This document shows positions 63,764 through 64,000 of a DNA stretch of 64,000 nucleotides, piece by piece (position 1 is the stretch's first letter; the number at the start of each line of letters is the position of its first letter). Made by a program: the position numbers and the translations under genes. The notes under the pieces were generated by a model, which was not told the DNA's origin, did not search any database, and worked only from the letters and a program-made list of their open reading frames with translations. This DNA is from Aliiroseovarius crassostreae (GTDB taxonomy: Bacteria; Pseudomonadota; Alphaproteobacteria; Rhodobacterales; Rhodobacteraceae). Location of the stretch: positions 30,399 to 94,398 of the forward strand of contig NZ_LKBA01000009.1 in the NCBI RefSeq assembly GCF_001307765.1, read 5' to 3'.

Positions 63764-64000
63764 TTTTGCCGCCTTGGCGTCGCGCTGGCGCTGACTGATC
63801 GGCCGTGATCGCCGTGAACGGTAGCCACGATCGGTTACTCCAGGCAGGCCGCAGAGCTGGCGCTGGCTGAGTGTACCGTCGTACTGGTCGATGAATGCGA
63901 CCCTCACGTCTTTTGCCTCGCGAAAAGGCCGTGGCCTTTTTTAGCACGCCCCTCTCCTCCTTCAGGATGCGGTTCTCCCGTCGAAGCCGTTCATTCTCCC
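63764..64000 (-). mobile_element. IS3-family element, fragment running off the right edge
   Basis: On the minus strand, the end of OrfA (NERLRRENRILKEERGVLKKATAF) is followed in another frame by the start of OrfB (VRVAFIDQYDGTLSQRQLCG, then RSRPISQRQR). The A6G run at the OrfA end is a typical IS3 slippage site, but the following sequence appears to have an additional frame break. OrfB is cut by the IS6 remnant at about 63764, so the element is dead unless an intact copy lies outside. Confidence 0.75.

Noticed and set aside
1..64000. tRNA genes, rRNA genes or CRISPR arrays
   Set aside because: The intergenic gaps were read on both strands and show no cloverleaf-like sequence, rRNA segment or regularly spaced direct repeat with unique spacers.

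Overview
This window looks like a secondary replicon (chromid) or a chromosome carrying an integrated replicon from a marine Rhodobacteraceae (roseobacter-type alphaproteobacterium). The DNA is GC-rich, many operons use overlapping stop/start codons, and the gene families (AcnB, Lrp-controlled PutA, BioR-type operators, AapJQMP, GlxA-type AraC regulators) fit that group. No rRNA, tRNA or CRISPR array was seen.

Layout. 1-8 kb: the end of acnB, the divergent putR/putA pair for proline catabolism, and a hydantoinase/oxoprolinase A-type gene. 8.1-13.7 kb: a complete biotin operon bioB-F-D-A-G-C behind two BioR-like operators, one touching the bioB start codon. 13.8-18.7 kb: an AsnC regulator divergent from an M20 amidohydrolase, a diaminopropionate ammonia-lyase, an M24 peptidase and an Asp/Glu-racemase-type enzyme, which together look like a catabolic operon. 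18.8-22.2 kb: gap, uraH and, on the other strand, the biotin importer bioM-bioN-bioY, in which bioN carries an apparent one-base frameshift. 22.4-26.7 kb: an operon equivalent to E. coli ynjF-ynjB-ynjC-ynjD, a CDP-alcohol phosphotransferase with an ABC importer of unknown substrate. 26.8-31 kb: a replication/partition module (parA, parB, a Rep_3-like initiator, DnaA boxes, iteron-like repeats and three parS-like palindromes). 31-36.5 kb: gcvT-gcvH-gcvP for glycine cleavage, followed by a GlxA/AraC regulator. 36.6-42.8 kb: a chimeric AGCS/Usp gene relic, an XRE-cupin regulator, and tungstate (tupBCA) and molybdate (modABC) importers.

42.8-63.76 kb is a 20.7-kb segment bounded by two same-orientation 247-bp IS6-family remnants, with IS21 and IS3 debris at the edges. 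It carries two cargo blocks. The first (43.5-54.4 kb) is a nine-gene divergon. One arm is aapJ-aapQ-aapM-aapP, a Na/Pi cotransporter and a LuxR response regulator. The other is a SerB-like phosphatase with an altered catalytic motif, an orphan AapJ-like binding protein and a hybrid histidine kinase, with overlapping ends. This suggests a sensed uptake and dephosphorylation route for a phosphorylated amino acid or similar solute. The second (54.6-63.5 kb) is a metal-stress block: a copper-type P-ATPase behind a promoter with MerR/CueR geometry, a CDF transporter, a small membrane protein, an L-2-amino-thiazoline-4-carboxylate-hydrolase-like protein, a TVP38 protein, a DUF302 protein, a Met/His-rich EF-hand protein and an OmpR-type two-component system.

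The island also contains three copies of a palindromic hairpin repeat; one of them supplies the end of a coding sequence.
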